Positions 37,210-46,850 of a stretch of 64,000 nucleotides of DNA are shown one piece after another. A model generated the notes under the pieces. The model was not told the DNA's origin. It made no database searches and saw only the letters and a list, made by a program, of their open reading frames with translations. The stretch lies in NCBI RefSeq assembly GCF_000017585.1, contig NC_009714.1, positions 1,644,663 to 1,708,662 on the forward strand. Direction: 5' to 3'. Position 1 is the stretch's first letter; each line of letters opens with the position of its first letter. The position numbers and the translations under genes are program-made. This DNA is from Campylobacter hominis ATCC BAA-381. GTDB lineage: Bacteria > Campylobacterota > Campylobacteria > Campylobacterales > Campylobacteraceae.

Positions 37210-38670
37210 TTAGTAAAGACCCGATGTTTTACCTGTCAGATCAATCATAATATTTTTAGCTTGAGTATAATGATTCAGTATCATTTTATGAGTTTCTCTG
37301 CCGATACCAGAGTTTTTATATCCACCAAACGGAGCACCTGCCGGAATTTGATTGTAACAGTTTATCCAAACTCTTCCGGTTTCCATACTTCTTGCCGTTC
37401 TTAACGCTTTTGTAATATCTTTTGTAAAAACACCGCCGCCTAAACCATACTCGCTGTCATTTACCATTTTTATAAGTTCATCTTCGTTTTTAAACTTAAT
37501 AACAACGCCAACAGGCCCAAAAATCTCTTCTTGTGCTACTCTCATATCATTTGTTACATTTACAATTAAAGTAGGCTCTATAAATGCTTCTCCGGCAGCT
37601 GATCTTTTACCGCCAACTACGATTTTTGCGCCCTCTTCCAAGGCGATATCTATATAATGAAGCACTTTATCAGCTTGTTTTTTATTGATTTGAGAACCCA
37701 TTTGAGTATTTTTATCAAGCGGATCTCCTACTTTTATATTTTTAAACTTCTCGACCGCCTTTTTTATAAACTCATCGTAAATGCCCTCTTCTACAAATAT
37801 CCTGCTTCCTGCGCAACAAACTTGTCCTTGATTAAATAAAATTCCCATTTGAACACCATCAAGTGCTTTTTCTATGTCGGCATCAGCATATATTATATTT
37901 GCACTTTTTCCGCCAAGCTCCAAAGTCGCAGGTATAATTCTTTTAGCCGCTGCAATTCCTACATCTCTACCGACTGCTGTTGAGCCTGTAAATGCAAGCT
38001 TATCAATACCGGGATGCTCTTTTAGCCATTCGCCCGATTTGCTTCCTCTTCCTGTTATCACATTTACAACACCTTTTGGCACCACATCTTTGATAAGTTT
38101 CATAAGCTCCAAAATGCTTAGACTTGTCTCACTTGACGGTTTAAATACAGTTGTATCACCGGCTGCAATAACAGGAGCCAGTTTCCAAGCTGCCATTAAA
38201 AATGGAAAATTCCAAGGAACTATCTGTCCTACAACGCCAATCGGCTCTCTTAAAACCACACTTAAAAGCTGCTCGTTTAAAACATTTGCACTTCCCTCTT
38301 CGCCTAAAATAACACCGGCAAAATATCTAAAATGCTCAGCTGCATAAGGAATATCAACATTTAAAGTCTCTCTAATCGGTTTTCCGTTATCCATAGTTTC
38401 AACTTTTGCCAAAAATTCTTTGTTTTCATATATAATATCAGCTATTTTATTCAGTATGATCGAGCGTTCATTTACAGTAGAATGTTTAAATTTATTAAAA
38501 GCTTTTCTAGCCGCTTTTACAGCGCTATCGACATCCTCTTTTGTGGCATCCGTGATAGTAGAAAGCATTTTTCCGTTTGATGGATTAAAGACATCTATTG
38601 TCTCATTTGAGCTTGATTTTACAAACTCTCCATTAATAAACAGATCGTATTTTTTTTCTAAACTTGACAT
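37210..38670 (-). CDS. ald: NAD(P)-dependent aldehyde dehydrogenase
   Basis: 486-aa ALDH-superfamily enzyme oxidising an aldehyde to the acid. The N-terminus FINGEFVKSSSNETIDVFNP is typical; PWNFPFLMAAWKLAPVIAAG is the NAD-fold motif; FTGSTAVGR, the catalytic glutamate in LELGGKSA and the catalytic cysteine in FNQGQVCCAGSR (second C of the pair by family alignment) are all present. Closest in style to acetaldehyde or betaine/propanal dehydrogenases; the substrate is not certain. Monocistronic with its own terminator. GGAG lies before the ATG. Confidence 0.92.
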   Translation of the reverse strand: MSSLEKKYDLFINGEFVKSSSNETIDVFNPSNGKMLSTITDATKEDVDSAVKAARKAFNKFKHSTVNERSIILNKIADIIYENKEFLAKVETMDNGKPIRETLNVDIPYAAEHFRYFAGVILGEEGSANVLNEQLLSVVLREPIGVVGQIVPWNFPFLMAAWKLAPVIAAGDTTVFKPSSETSLSILELMKLIKDVVPKGVVNVITGRGSKSGEWLKEHPGIDKLAFTGSTAVGRDVGIAAAKRIIPATLELGGKSANIIYADADIEKALDGVQMGILFNQGQVCCAGSRIFVEEGIYDEFIKKAVEKFKNIKVGDPLDKNTQMGSQINKKQADKVLHYIDIALEEGAKIVVGGKRSAAGEAFIEPTLIVNVTNDMRVAQEEIFGPVGVVIKFKNEDELIKMVNDSEYGLGGGVFTKDITKALRTARSMETGRVWINCYNQIPAGAPFGGYKNSGIGRETHKMILNHYTQAKNIMIDLTGKTSGLY

Positions 38671-38871
38671 ATCTTCTCCTTAAAATAATTTAAAGAGATT
38701 ATATAATTTTTAATTAAACGAATAAATTATTTTAATAACAATTATTAATTTAAATCAGCGCGGAGCTTATTTTTCCTGTCTTGTTTGCGGTTAAAATTCT
38801 TCTCTGCCAAATTAAACATCTAAAGCCGTTGATTTGCGTAGGCGCCGATAACGCTTTTATTAATGTTTAAA

Positions 38872-39324
38872 TCATTTATAAATTTTAACGGTTAAACTCA
38901 AAACTTTTATGATAGATAAAAATTCTGAAATTTCGCCATTAATTTGCTTTGTAATTTCGTTATTTGCGTCATCTTTAAACAAATTTCCTTTAGATTTATT
39001 TTTTATCTTTTATAAAAATATAAAAGTTATTATCGTCAAATATAAAAGCAAAATTTCTTTCTTTTTTAGGTTTAAATTCTGTCCATAAAGCTGTAACTTA
39101 GTAAAAACGCGTCTCAAATTAGTCGCTGCCGTAAACTTTAAATTTTTTATTAAATTTTATGCTGTCTAAAATATCGTTATATTCAATAATATAAGAACCA
39201 AAAATTTCTCCTGTCATGATAATTAAAAGAAACACTGCAATAGAAATCAAAAGATTACTTAAAAAAATCGATCCTACAAGCATAATAACGTATATCAAAG
39301 ATACAAAAAAATTGCTTTTCGCAT
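38872..39324 (-). pseudogene. Decayed fifth DUF3137-like gene
   Basis: Reads MRKAIF, then shifts by one base at a T7 run (A7 on the plus strand, about 39305-39311) into VSLIYVIMLVGSIFLSNLL and IEYNDILDSIKFNKKFKVYGSD with a stop. Later frames give NFAFIFDDNNFYIFIKDKK and ISEFLSIIKVLSLTVKIYK. These align with the paralogues at 13-17 kb (NTEFNREFFVFSDD, FIGTKIFIRVDRE, FLDIVKILGLNTKIW). The middle (LSPxFME region) is deleted. The remaining DNA from 38671 to 39443 shows no other gene. Confidence 0.6.
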
Positions 39325-39443
39325 CTCTTTTTCTCCTATTTTTTAACTAATTTTATTACTTCTTCCATAATTTTCCGTTATATTGTTTTTTTTGCAAATT
39401 TCAGTTATATTATAGTAAATTTTTTTTTGAAATAAGGCATAAA

Positions 39444-40064
39444 ATGCAGATAAAACTTCTAAATTTCACGCCGCTTTGGGTTTGTGCACACGCTACAAGA
39501 ACTTGCTGGCAAAGTTTCGCAAAAGGCGATAATGGCGGTGAAAAAGATTGTGAGCTCATAGATAGAGTCGGCAATAAATTCAAACACGCTTCCACATTGG
39601 AACATTTAAGTTATAATTTTTATATAAAAGAAATTTCGCGCGCACTTTTGCAAGAGTTGGCACGCCACAGAATGGCGAGTCTTAGCGTAAAATCTACAAG
39701 GTATACATTAAAAGAGTTAAAAAACGAGCAGGAATTTATCGCGGATGACTTAAAGCGAGCCGAAAAATATCTGGTTTTTACGGGAAATTCCGACGTTGAT
39801 AAAGCTTCTATTACCGCACTTGAAAATTTACGCAAAATTTTAAATACAAACGTAAGCCTTGATATCGCAAAATATTGTTTGCCTGAAAGTTACAAAACGG
39901 AACTTACCTGGACGATAAATGCGCGATCCTTGCAAAATTTTCTTTCACTTCGCACAAGCAAATCCGCTCTTTGGGAAATAAGAAAACTTGCTTATGCCAT
40001 TTTCGAAGCTTTGCCGGAAGAGCATAAGTTTATATTTGAAGATAAAATTTATAAAGAAAGCTAA
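39444..40064 (+). CDS. thyX: Flavin-dependent thymidylate synthase
   Basis: 206-aa FAD enzyme making dTMP from dUMP with methylene-tetrahydrofolate and NAD(P)H. The ThyX motif RHRMASLSVKSTRY (RHR-x7-S) is present; EHLSYNFYIKEISRALLQEL and the C-terminal SLRTSKSALWEIRKLAYAIF fit the family. Length normal. Typical for campylobacters, which lack ThyA. It starts close to the decayed DUF3137-like gene and is convergent with the membrane pseudogene ending at 40088. Confidence 0.96.
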   Translation: MQIKLLNFTPLWVCAHATRTCWQSFAKGDNGGEKDCELIDRVGNKFKHASTLEHLSYNFYIKEISRALLQELARHRMASLSVKSTRYTLKELKNEQEFIADDLKRAEKYLVFTGNSDVDKASITALENLRKILNTNVSLDIAKYCLPESYKTELTWTINARSLQNFLSLRTSKSALWEIRKLAYAIFEALPEEHKFIFEDKIYKES

Positions 40065-40087
40065 GAATTTTGTAAAATAGCTTTTGG

Positions 40088-41047
40088 TTATTTTACAAAA
40101 ACTTTATTTACAACAAAATCTTTTTGCAAAGTTTGATTAAAATCTATTTTAAAATAATATCTATCGTCAAATTTTGTGCGAAACAACAAATTTTTAAATA
40201 GCGTATTATTTTCATCGTAGCTTGAAACGCAAGTTCTTTTATATTTTAAAATATCGTCTTTTGACGGTATTTCTAATTTTTTGCAATCAATTATTTTTAT
40301 GACTTCCATTAAATCTTGATCTAAAAAGCCTTTATTTTCTATTTTGTAATCTTCATAATAGTTCGCTATATAAGAAATTCCTGCAATCTTCGAAGAAAAT
40401 ATCAATGATAATAAAAAAATAAAAAAACATGATAAAACAATTGATGATTTATAATCGAATTTTTTATCTGTTGCTAAAACGTAATTAAAAAACCCGAGCA
40501 AAATAAACGCTAAAAGAATATAAAAACTTAAATATTTTAAAAAAATCAATAAAAATAATATTTCAAAAAAGAACATGTAATAAAATGCTGCAAAAGCATA
40601 AAAAGATTTTTTAATTAAACCTAAAAACAATAAAAACAAAAAACTACCGAATAAATAAGTATAAAATAAATATATCAATTTATCACTCAAACTGATGAAG
40701 TAATCGGAATAATTAATTATTAAATTTTGAAAATATATGGGCAATTTTGACAAAAAATGCACGGTAACAAAAATTGACATAATAACGACAATAATAATCC
40801 AAAGAAATCGCTTAATAATGATAGATTTTGAAAACTTACGGTAAATATAAAAATTGGAATAAAATTAAAAAATCATAAAACAAAAAAAGACGCCGTAAAT
40901 AAAAATTCCCCAAAATGCAGCATATATTAACAAATTTTTATCGGTTGCAGGAAGCGGCAGATCATTATATAAAAAATACGGCAAGGTTATAAAAAATCCC
41001 AAAATAACCCAAAAAGAATTTATGATACAAGAGTTAGAACAAAACAA
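40088..41047 (-). pseudogene. Membrane protein gene with one in-frame nonsense codon
   Basis: One reading frame of 320 codons interrupted only by TAA at 40865-40867. The first 60 codons (MFCSNSCIINSFWVILGF, hydrophobic) and the rest (FYSNFYIYRKFSKSII directly after the stop, then several helices and a soluble tail with a possible KIIDCKKL...RTCVSSYDENN disulfide region) are in the same frame. An ATG at 40780 could still start a 230-aa protein. No family recognised. Nonsense mutation, sequencing error or readthrough are possible. Confidence 0.6.
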
Positions 41048-41306
41048 TCAAACTACAAAAGATTTTTGTATGAAAATGTATCCTAAATTTGCAAGATATA
41101 TTCAAACTTACGATTTAAATAAAATCGACATAAATGCTTCAAATCCTATGACCTACATAAACAAAATTTCTGAAGATGAAATTTTAAGTTTAAATGATGT
41201 AAATAAAATCATACAAGATTTAAACTCATATTCAAATGAAAAAGACGGAAATTTTATAGAATTTATAGGTAAAAGAAACAGTGGAAATTTACAAATATTT
41301 AGTTAA
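41022..41306 (+). CDS. Small hypothetical soluble protein
   Basis: 94 codons (MIQELEQNNQTTKDFCMKMY and following), acidic and lysine-rich, no helix in the membrane, no family recognised. Its first 26 bases overlap the divergent pseudogene start; an internal ATG at 41070 would avoid this. A weak ribosome site makes it uncertain. The 170 bp after it hold nothing recognised. Confidence 0.4.
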   Translation: MIQELEQNNQTTKDFCMKMYPKFARYIQTYDLNKIDINASNPMTYINKISEDEILSLNDVNKIIQDLNSYSNEKDGNFIEFIGKRNSGNLQIFS

Positions 41307-41480
41307 TAAAATGATAGTAAGATAGTATTTAATTTTTTAAACTAATTATAATACCGATTTGTATTTTATTACATTTTAAATTTCAATATAATAAAACACA
41401 AAACCGATACACAAGAAGAAAGGGTAAATTTTGAATAATAATAAATTTTTTATTCTTTTAAATAAAAAAAGAGTATTTAA

Positions 41481-42278
41481 ATGAACGCCATATTTATTAT
41501 GTTTTGTTTTGGAATTTATGGTTTTATCGTGCTGGTTTTTTACTGGCTCTATGTTAAGCTATTTGAAAAAAGAGTGAATGCAAAAATAGATAAAAAACAA
41601 AGGCAGGAGCAAGCAAGAATTCAAGATCTTTTAAAGCAACCCACCACAAGAGACTATGATAAAGAGCCGATTTTTGTAGAAAATAGACATAAAATTAAAA
41701 TAAATTTTATAAATATCACAATTTTTGTTCCACTGTTTTTATATTTGACTATCAGTAGTCTTGAGTCGCAGCCAGATATGTTTGATGAGTATATAAGAAA
41801 AGGGGCTTTGGTTTGTGGCATAATAGGAATACTTGGAGGTATTTATTTTTATATATTATTATTTATTGATAGTAAGCGTAAAATTTACATTAGTATTCAT
41901 GATAACTACTTGATTTGCAACGACTATAAGCGTAAATCTAATTTTTCTAAGGCTATAGATTACATTATACAGCTTGATTTTAATGATAAATTAGAAATTT
42001 CTTATGGATTTTTTCCATTAAATGGAGAAGCAAAAAATTATAAGCCAAATTATAAAAATTTTAATGATAAATTTGAAAATATAATACTTTTGCCACTAAT
42101 TTTTGCATTTAAGCTTATAATCACAACTATGTTTTTCATACTAAATCTATTTAGATTTAAAAAATACTATATATTTAAAAACGATAAATATATAGTATCG
42201 GTTGAAGCAAATAAAGAATTAAAAGATAGGTTTGGTAAGGTTAAATTTGATATTTTGACTTTAACATACATTATGTAA
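41481..42278 (+). CDS. Hypothetical membrane protein
   Basis: 265 aa. N-terminal helix (about 5-25), a charged basic segment (NAKIDKKQRQEQARIQD), two helices about 78-125, an extended soluble part with YISIHDNYLICNDYKRKSNF, and another helix about 208-230 before a soluble tail. The pattern (two helices, then a strand-rich domain resembling a PH-like fold) recalls small membrane proteins of unknown function. Preceded by AAAGAG. Followed after 27 bp by a truncated gene. No function assigned. Confidence 0.65.
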   Translation: MNAIFIMFCFGIYGFIVLVFYWLYVKLFEKRVNAKIDKKQRQEQARIQDLLKQPTTRDYDKEPIFVENRHKIKINFINITIFVPLFLYLTISSLESQPDMFDEYIRKGALVCGIIGILGGIYFYILLFIDSKRKIYISIHDNYLICNDYKRKSNFSKAIDYIIQLDFNDKLEISYGFFPLNGEAKNYKPNYKNFNDKFENIILLPLIFAFKLIITTMFFILNLFRFKKYYIFKNDKYIVSVEANKELKDRFGKVKFDILTLTYIM

Positions 42279-42305
42279 TTAAAATATTTCATAAAAGGAT
42301 TAATT

Positions 42306-42425
42306 ATGTCAGATGGCAATCAAACAAATGTTCCAGAAAGTGTTAAGGATGCTTTTTCTTGGATAGGTACAATCAAAAGTTCTTTTAACAAAATTTTTCT
42401 TTGCTTATTTAAAAGTAAAATTTGA
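42306..42425 (+). pseudogene. Truncated gene start
   Basis: 39 codons with a strong ribosome site (AAAGGA): MSDGNQTNVPESVKDAFSWI, then GTIKSSFNKIFLCLFKSKI. The last 13 codons overlap the opposite-strand remnant and probably are not original. Looks like the beginning of a gene cut off by a rearrangement near 42385. Confidence 0.45.
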
Positions 42426-42713
42426 TTTTTAATTTTTTCTTTAAAATTTAATTTTACATTATCAATACCTATTTTTTGCAAATACGATAAAATTTCAATA
42501 ATATTTTCTTTTAGAAATTTTAAATTTTGAAAATTCTCAAAATTTTCGCTTTTTAAAATTTTGATTTTTGAAAATATGGTGAATATAAAATTTTTCTACA
42601 TTTGACAAATTTGATGAATTAAAGATTTTCTCCAATTCATCAAATTTTGATAAGTATATACATTCTAAAAATGAATTTTCATCTTCAATATTTTTTAGAT
42701 AGCTATTTAACAT
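42385..42713 (-). pseudogene. Frameshifted soluble protein remnant
   Basis: ATG at 42713 opens MLNSYLKNIEDENSFLECIY and continues 58 codons to a TGA at 42538. A neighbouring frame continues with SENFENFQNLKFLKENIIEI, then LSYLQKIGIDNVKLNFKEKI and NKQRKILLKELL. One frameshift joins two coherent pieces of about 110 codons; the 3' end is missing at the junction with the plus-strand fragment. Family unknown. Confidence 0.5.
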
Positions 42714-42722
42714 TTATAATTT

Positions 42723-44384
42723 TTACGCTTCTAAAATTGCTCCGTTGCTTGCATTTGTTACAAGTTTTTGATATTGGCGAAGCCACCTGCTTTGCACTTT
42801 TTTACCGCCGTATTTAAATTCTTTTTTTCGCTCAGCGATTTCATCTTCGCTTAAGCGTACATTTATAGAGAAATTATCAACGTCTATGTCAATTATATCG
42901 CCATCTTTTAAAAGTCCTATCATACCGCCTTCGGCAGCTTCAGGGCTTACATGTCCAATACAAAGTCCTCTTGTAGCACCGCTAAAACGACCATCGGTAA
43001 TCAAAGCCACATCCGCTCCAAGCCCACGACCTACAATTAAGCTTGTAGGACTTAGCATCTCTTGCATTCCCGGGCCTCCTTTCGGACCTTCATAGCGAAT
43101 GACGACAACATCGCCTTTTTTTACTTTTCCGCCGGAAATTCCTTCTATTGCTTCATCTTGCGAGTTAAAACAGATCGCTTTTCCGCTAAATTTTCTAGAG
43201 CCTATAATTCCGGCCGCTTTTATAACACAGCCCTGCTCCGCTAGATTTCCAAATAAAATAGCCAAACCTCCAACTTTCGAATAGGCATTTTCCACTTTAT
43301 GAATAACGTCTTCATCTTTGATTTTTGCGCCTTTTATGCGTTCGCCTAAAGTTTCTCCTGTAACTGTAAGATTATCTAAATGAAGTAAATCTTTTACCTC
43401 ATTCATTATTGCATTTATTCCGCCTGCGTTATGAACGTCTTGCATATGAATTTCAGGCTTGCTTGGTGCAATTTTTGCGATGTGAGGCGTTTTTTTGCTG
43501 ATTTCGTTTAACTCTTTTATATCAAGCGCGCAACCGGCCTCCCTTGAAATTGCCAACATATGTAAAATAGTATTTGAGCTTCCGCCCATCGCCATATCCA
43601 CTACCATAGCATTTTCAACCGCTTTTTTATTTATTATATTTCGAATTTTAAATTTATCATCAAGGGCGATTTCACAAATTCTTCTTGCCGCCTTTTTAGC
43701 AAGTTTTTTGCGATTTTTCGTCATCGCCAAAATTGTGCCGTTTCCTTTTAAAGCTATTCCCATCGCTTCGCAAAGAGTATTCATGGAATTTGCTGTAAAC
43801 ATTCCGCTGCAGCTTCCGGCTCCTGGACATGCAGCACACTCGATATCGTGAAGCTCTTTTTTATTAATTTTTTTAACTTCATATGCGCCCACGGCTTCAA
43901 AAGTTGAGTTTAAATCAAGCGCTTCTCCGTTTTTACCGCGACCTGCTGCCATCGGTCCGCCGCTTATAAAAATCGTAGGCACATTCACACGAAGTGCTCC
44001 CATTATCATTCCCGGTACGATTTTATCACAATTCGGTATGCAAATAAGTGCGTCAAGCTTATGAGCATTCATCATAGTTTCAACGGAATTTGCGATTATT
44101 TCACGACTTGGAAGCGAATAAAGCATTCCGTCATGCCCCATCGCTATACCGTCATCCACGCCTATACAGTTAAATTCAAACGGCACACAGCCGTTTTTTC
44201 TGATTTCATCTTTTATAATCTTGGCAAATTTATTTAAGAAAAAATGTCCCGGAATAATTTCTGCAAAACTGTTACAAACACCGATAAACGGCTTTTTAAA
44301 ATCATCGTCTTTTAAACCGGTAGCACGCAAAAGCGATCTGTGCGGCGCTCTTATATAACCTTTTTTGATTACATCACTTCTCAT
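42723..44384 (-). CDS. ilvD: Dihydroxy-acid dehydratase
   Basis: 553-aa iron-sulfur enzyme of valine and isoleucine synthesis (dihydroxy-acid to keto acid). Conserved cluster cysteines appear in [29 protein letters not shown] and [18 protein letters not shown]; further signatures are [14 protein letters not shown] and [13 protein letters not shown]. Length matches the family. It is alone, with a good ribosome site (GGAGG) and a 180-bp spacer to the divergent reductase operon. Confidence 0.97.
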   Translation of the reverse strand: MRSDVIKKGYIRAPHRSLLRATGLKDDDFKKPFIGVCNSFAEIIPGHFFLNKFAKIIKDEIRKNGCVPFEFNCIGVDDGIAMGHDGMLYSLPSREIIANSVETMMNAHKLDALICIPNCDKIVPGMIMGALRVNVPTIFISGGPMAAGRGKNGEALDLNSTFEAVGAYEVKKINKKELHDIECAACPGAGSCSGMFTANSMNTLCEAMGIALKGNGTILAMTKNRKKLAKKAARRICEIALDDKFKIRNIINKKAVENAMVVDMAMGGSSNTILHMLAISREAGCALDIKELNEISKKTPHIAKIAPSKPEIHMQDVHNAGGINAIMNEVKDLLHLDNLTVTGETLGERIKGAKIKDEDVIHKVENAYSKVGGLAILFGNLAEQGCVIKAAGIIGSRKFSGKAICFNSQDEAIEGISGGKVKKGDVVVIRYEGPKGGPGMQEMLSPTSLIVGRGLGADVALITDGRFSGATRGLCIGHVSPEAAEGGMIGLLKDGDIIDIDVDNFSINVRLSEDEIAERKKEFKYGGKKVQSRWLRQYQKLVTNASNGAILEA

Positions 44385-44564
44385 ATTTCCTCCTTAAAAT
44401 TTTTAAATTTTGTTATTTTAGCATAATTTTACTTTCAAAATTTATATAAATCTATAAACCTTATAAAATTTTATATATCATTGCTCTTGTATTTTTTTGA
44501 ATTTAACACACATTTTACATTGAAATTTTAAAATCATATAAATTTTTTTCATAAAGGAGATTTT

Positions 44565-45800
44565 ATGGATAAAAGTAGAAGAAATTTCTTAAAAGGCAGC
44601 GTTGCGGTGGGCACTCTGGCAAGTCTTAATCTGAATGCAAATCAAATAGCTACAAATATGGCAAACGGCGGCGAAAAATTTGTTTACAGTATTTGTGAAA
44701 TGTGCTCCAGTAGATGTGCAATAACGGCAAAAATAGTCGACAAAAAAGGCGTATTTATAAGCGGAAACCCGAATTTCAATTCAAACAAAACGTCTGTATG
44801 CGCGCGCGGCGGAAGCGGTTTTAATCAGGTTTATGACGAACAAAGATTGATAAAACCGTTAATTCGCACCGGAAAAAGAGGCGAAGGAAAATGGCGTGAA
44901 GCAAGTTGGGATGAAGCGCTTGAATTAGTAGCCGAAAATTTAAATGAAATAAAAGAAAAATATGGCGTGCAAAGCGTAATTTTTACTTCAAAAGCCGGTG
45001 AAAGTCATAGTCAAATGACAAATTTTGCATGTGCTTACGGAAGCCAAAATATCTTTTCGCACTGGTCCTGCTGCCCTATAACTTACAATACGGTTCTTTC
45101 TCACACTTTTGGCGGCGGTATGACGCGAGATTTTACAGAATCGAAATATATCATAAATTTCGGACATAATTTATTTGAAGGAATTGATATATCAAATACA
45201 AAAAAATTAGCGAAATTTGCAAAAAAAGAAGATACGAAACTTGTAGTTTTAGAGCCGAGATTTAGCGTTGTAGCTGCAAAAGCCGATGAATGGCTTCCTA
45301 TAAAACCGGGAACTGATTTGGCTTTTGTAATGGCATTAATTCACGTTTGGTTAAGAGACGGAAAATATGATAAAAAATTTATAGAAGATTACACGATAGG
45401 AATTGAGCACGTAATCGAAGCAACCAAAAATTCAACACCGAAATGGCAAGAAAAAATAACGGGAATTAAAGCCGAAACGGTTGAGCGGATAGCAAATGAA
45501 ATTTGGCAGAAAGCTCCTGCCGTAATAATTGACTGGGGTCATAAAACTACAACAACACGAGCTGAATATCAAAGAACAAGAGCAATCTGCATAGCAAATG
45601 CCTTAATGGGAAATGTGGAAAAGAAAGGCGGAATTTTCTTTAAAAAAGGATCAGGAGTTTTTAACAAACTGATCGGTGAAGATAAATTTCCGACAATCAC
45701 AAATCCGGACAAAGATTTCAAAATACCGAAAGGCAAAAGAATCGACGGAAGCGGTGAAGACGGAAAACACTTTTTTATACCTCGCAAACACGGTATTTAA
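44565..45800 (+). CDS. psrA: Polysulfide/thiosulfate reductase-type molybdopterin subunit, N-terminal piece
   Basis: 411 aa. The Tat signal (SRRNFLKGSVAVG) exports the folded enzyme to the periplasm. A [4Fe-4S] motif CEMCSSRC (with a fourth Cys in SVCARGG) and molybdopterin-binding parts of the DMSO-reductase family follow. It ends RKHGI then TAA, in the TAATG shared with the next frame, where whole PsrA/PhsA proteins continue (roughly KHGI-x-DIVPAIL). One missing base explains this. The protein would lack the C-terminal cofactor domain unless the ribosome shifts or restarts. Substrate (polysulfide or thiosulfate) is inferred. Confidence 0.85.
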   Translation: MDKSRRNFLKGSVAVGTLASLNLNANQIATNMANGGEKFVYSICEMCSSRCAITAKIVDKKGVFISGNPNFNSNKTSVCARGGSGFNQVYDEQRLIKPLIRTGKRGEGKWREASWDEALELVAENLNEIKEKYGVQSVIFTSKAGESHSQMTNFACAYGSQNIFSHWSCCPITYNTVLSHTFGGGMTRDFTESKYIINFGHNLFEGIDISNTKKLAKFAKKEDTKLVVLEPRFSVVAAKADEWLPIKPGTDLAFVMALIHVWLRDGKYDKKFIEDYTIGIEHVIEATKNSTPKWQEKITGIKAETVERIANEIWQKAPAVIIDWGHKTTTTRAEYQRTRAICIANALMGNVEKKGGIFFKKGSGVFNKLIGEDKFPTITNPDKDFKIPKGKRIDGSGEDGKHFFIPRKHGI

Positions 45801-46840
45801 TGGATATAGTTCCGGCAATTTTAAACGAGAAACCGTATCCTGTCAAAGGTTGGGTCAATACCAGATTTAATAGCCTGATAAACGTTGCAAACGTAAAAAA
45901 TCAAATAAAAGCGATAAACAAACTTGATTTTATAGTTTCAATTGACATTTATATGAATGATTTTACAAAATACGCCGATGTAGTTTTGCCAGAAAGTACA
46001 TATTTGGAACGTGATGAAAGTATTATGGACAAATCAGGAACCGCTCCCGGATTTTATATGCGTCAAAAAACAATAGAGCCGATCGGCGATACAAAAAGCG
46101 GATATGAAATTTTCCGCGAACTTGCAAGAATTATGAAAATTGACGAACTTTATAAATGGAAAAATATTGATGAATTTCGTATGATTCAAGCCAAAGGAAA
46201 CGCAGATTTGCTGGCAAACCTGATAAAAAAAGGATATGTCGGCTACAAAGTTCCGAAACTTTATTATGCAGAACCCGAGTTTGTATCAAAATTTATAGAA
46301 GTTTATCCCTCAGCAGCACAATTTGTAGATGAGAACGGAATCATGAGCTCTCAAATAAAATTTAAAACTCCAAGCGGAAAAATTGAACTCTTTTTAGCCG
46401 ATGTAGAAGAGAGATTTCCTGGAGAAGGTTGCTTAAATGCAAAAGATATGGATGTATTCGGCTCTCACAAATATTGCATTACAAGCGGAAAAACGCCTAT
46501 TCATACAAATGGTCATACGCATAATATCAAAATTTTAAATGATATGATGAGCGAATCTCCGATTTGGATAAATACAAAAGCCGCAAAACGCGAAGGATTA
46601 AAAACAGGCGATGAAGTTATGCTTAAAAATGAATTCGGCGAAGCAAAAGGTAAAATTTTTGTAACGGAAGGGATTCGCGAAGATACGCTTTTTGTATATC
46701 ACGGATTTGGACATGACACGCCGCAAATGAGTCGCGCAAATAGCAAAGGCATAAATGACAGTATTTTATTAAATCCTGCAGACGGTAAAATTTGCGGCAC
46801 AATGGTAACAAATGTTGGCGTTGATATTATAAAGTTATAA
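45800..46840 (+). CDS. psrA: Polysulfide/thiosulfate reductase-type molybdopterin subunit, C-terminal piece
   Basis: 346 aa, from the ATG inside TAATG to 46840. MDIVPAILNEKPYPVKGW, KLDFIVSIDIYMNDFTKYAD and VVLPESTYLERDES are standard mid-protein segments, followed by the C-terminal molybdopterin-dinucleotide-binding domain (THNIKILNDMMSESPIWINT, GLKTGDEVMLKNEFGE, HGFGHDTPQMS). Joined with the preceding piece it gives about 758 aa, the normal full length. It lacks a Tat signal of its own, so it could only be exported together with the N-terminal piece. Confidence 0.85.
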   Translation: MDIVPAILNEKPYPVKGWVNTRFNSLINVANVKNQIKAINKLDFIVSIDIYMNDFTKYADVVLPESTYLERDESIMDKSGTAPGFYMRQKTIEPIGDTKSGYEIFRELARIMKIDELYKWKNIDEFRMIQAKGNADLLANLIKKGYVGYKVPKLYYAEPEFVSKFIEVYPSAAQFVDENGIMSSQIKFKTPSGKIELFLADVEERFPGEGCLNAKDMDVFGSHKYCITSGKTPIHTNGHTHNIKILNDMMSESPIWINTKAAKREGLKTGDEVMLKNEFGEAKGKIFVTEGIREDTLFVYHGFGHDTPQMSRANSKGINDSILLNPADGKICGTMVTNVGVDIIKL

Positions 46841-46850
46841 GGGGCATAGT

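Noticed and set aside
37874-38347. 157-codon plus-strand open frame in the aldehyde dehydrogenase
   Set aside because: Antisense shadow; the ald gene has its catalytic residues and terminator.
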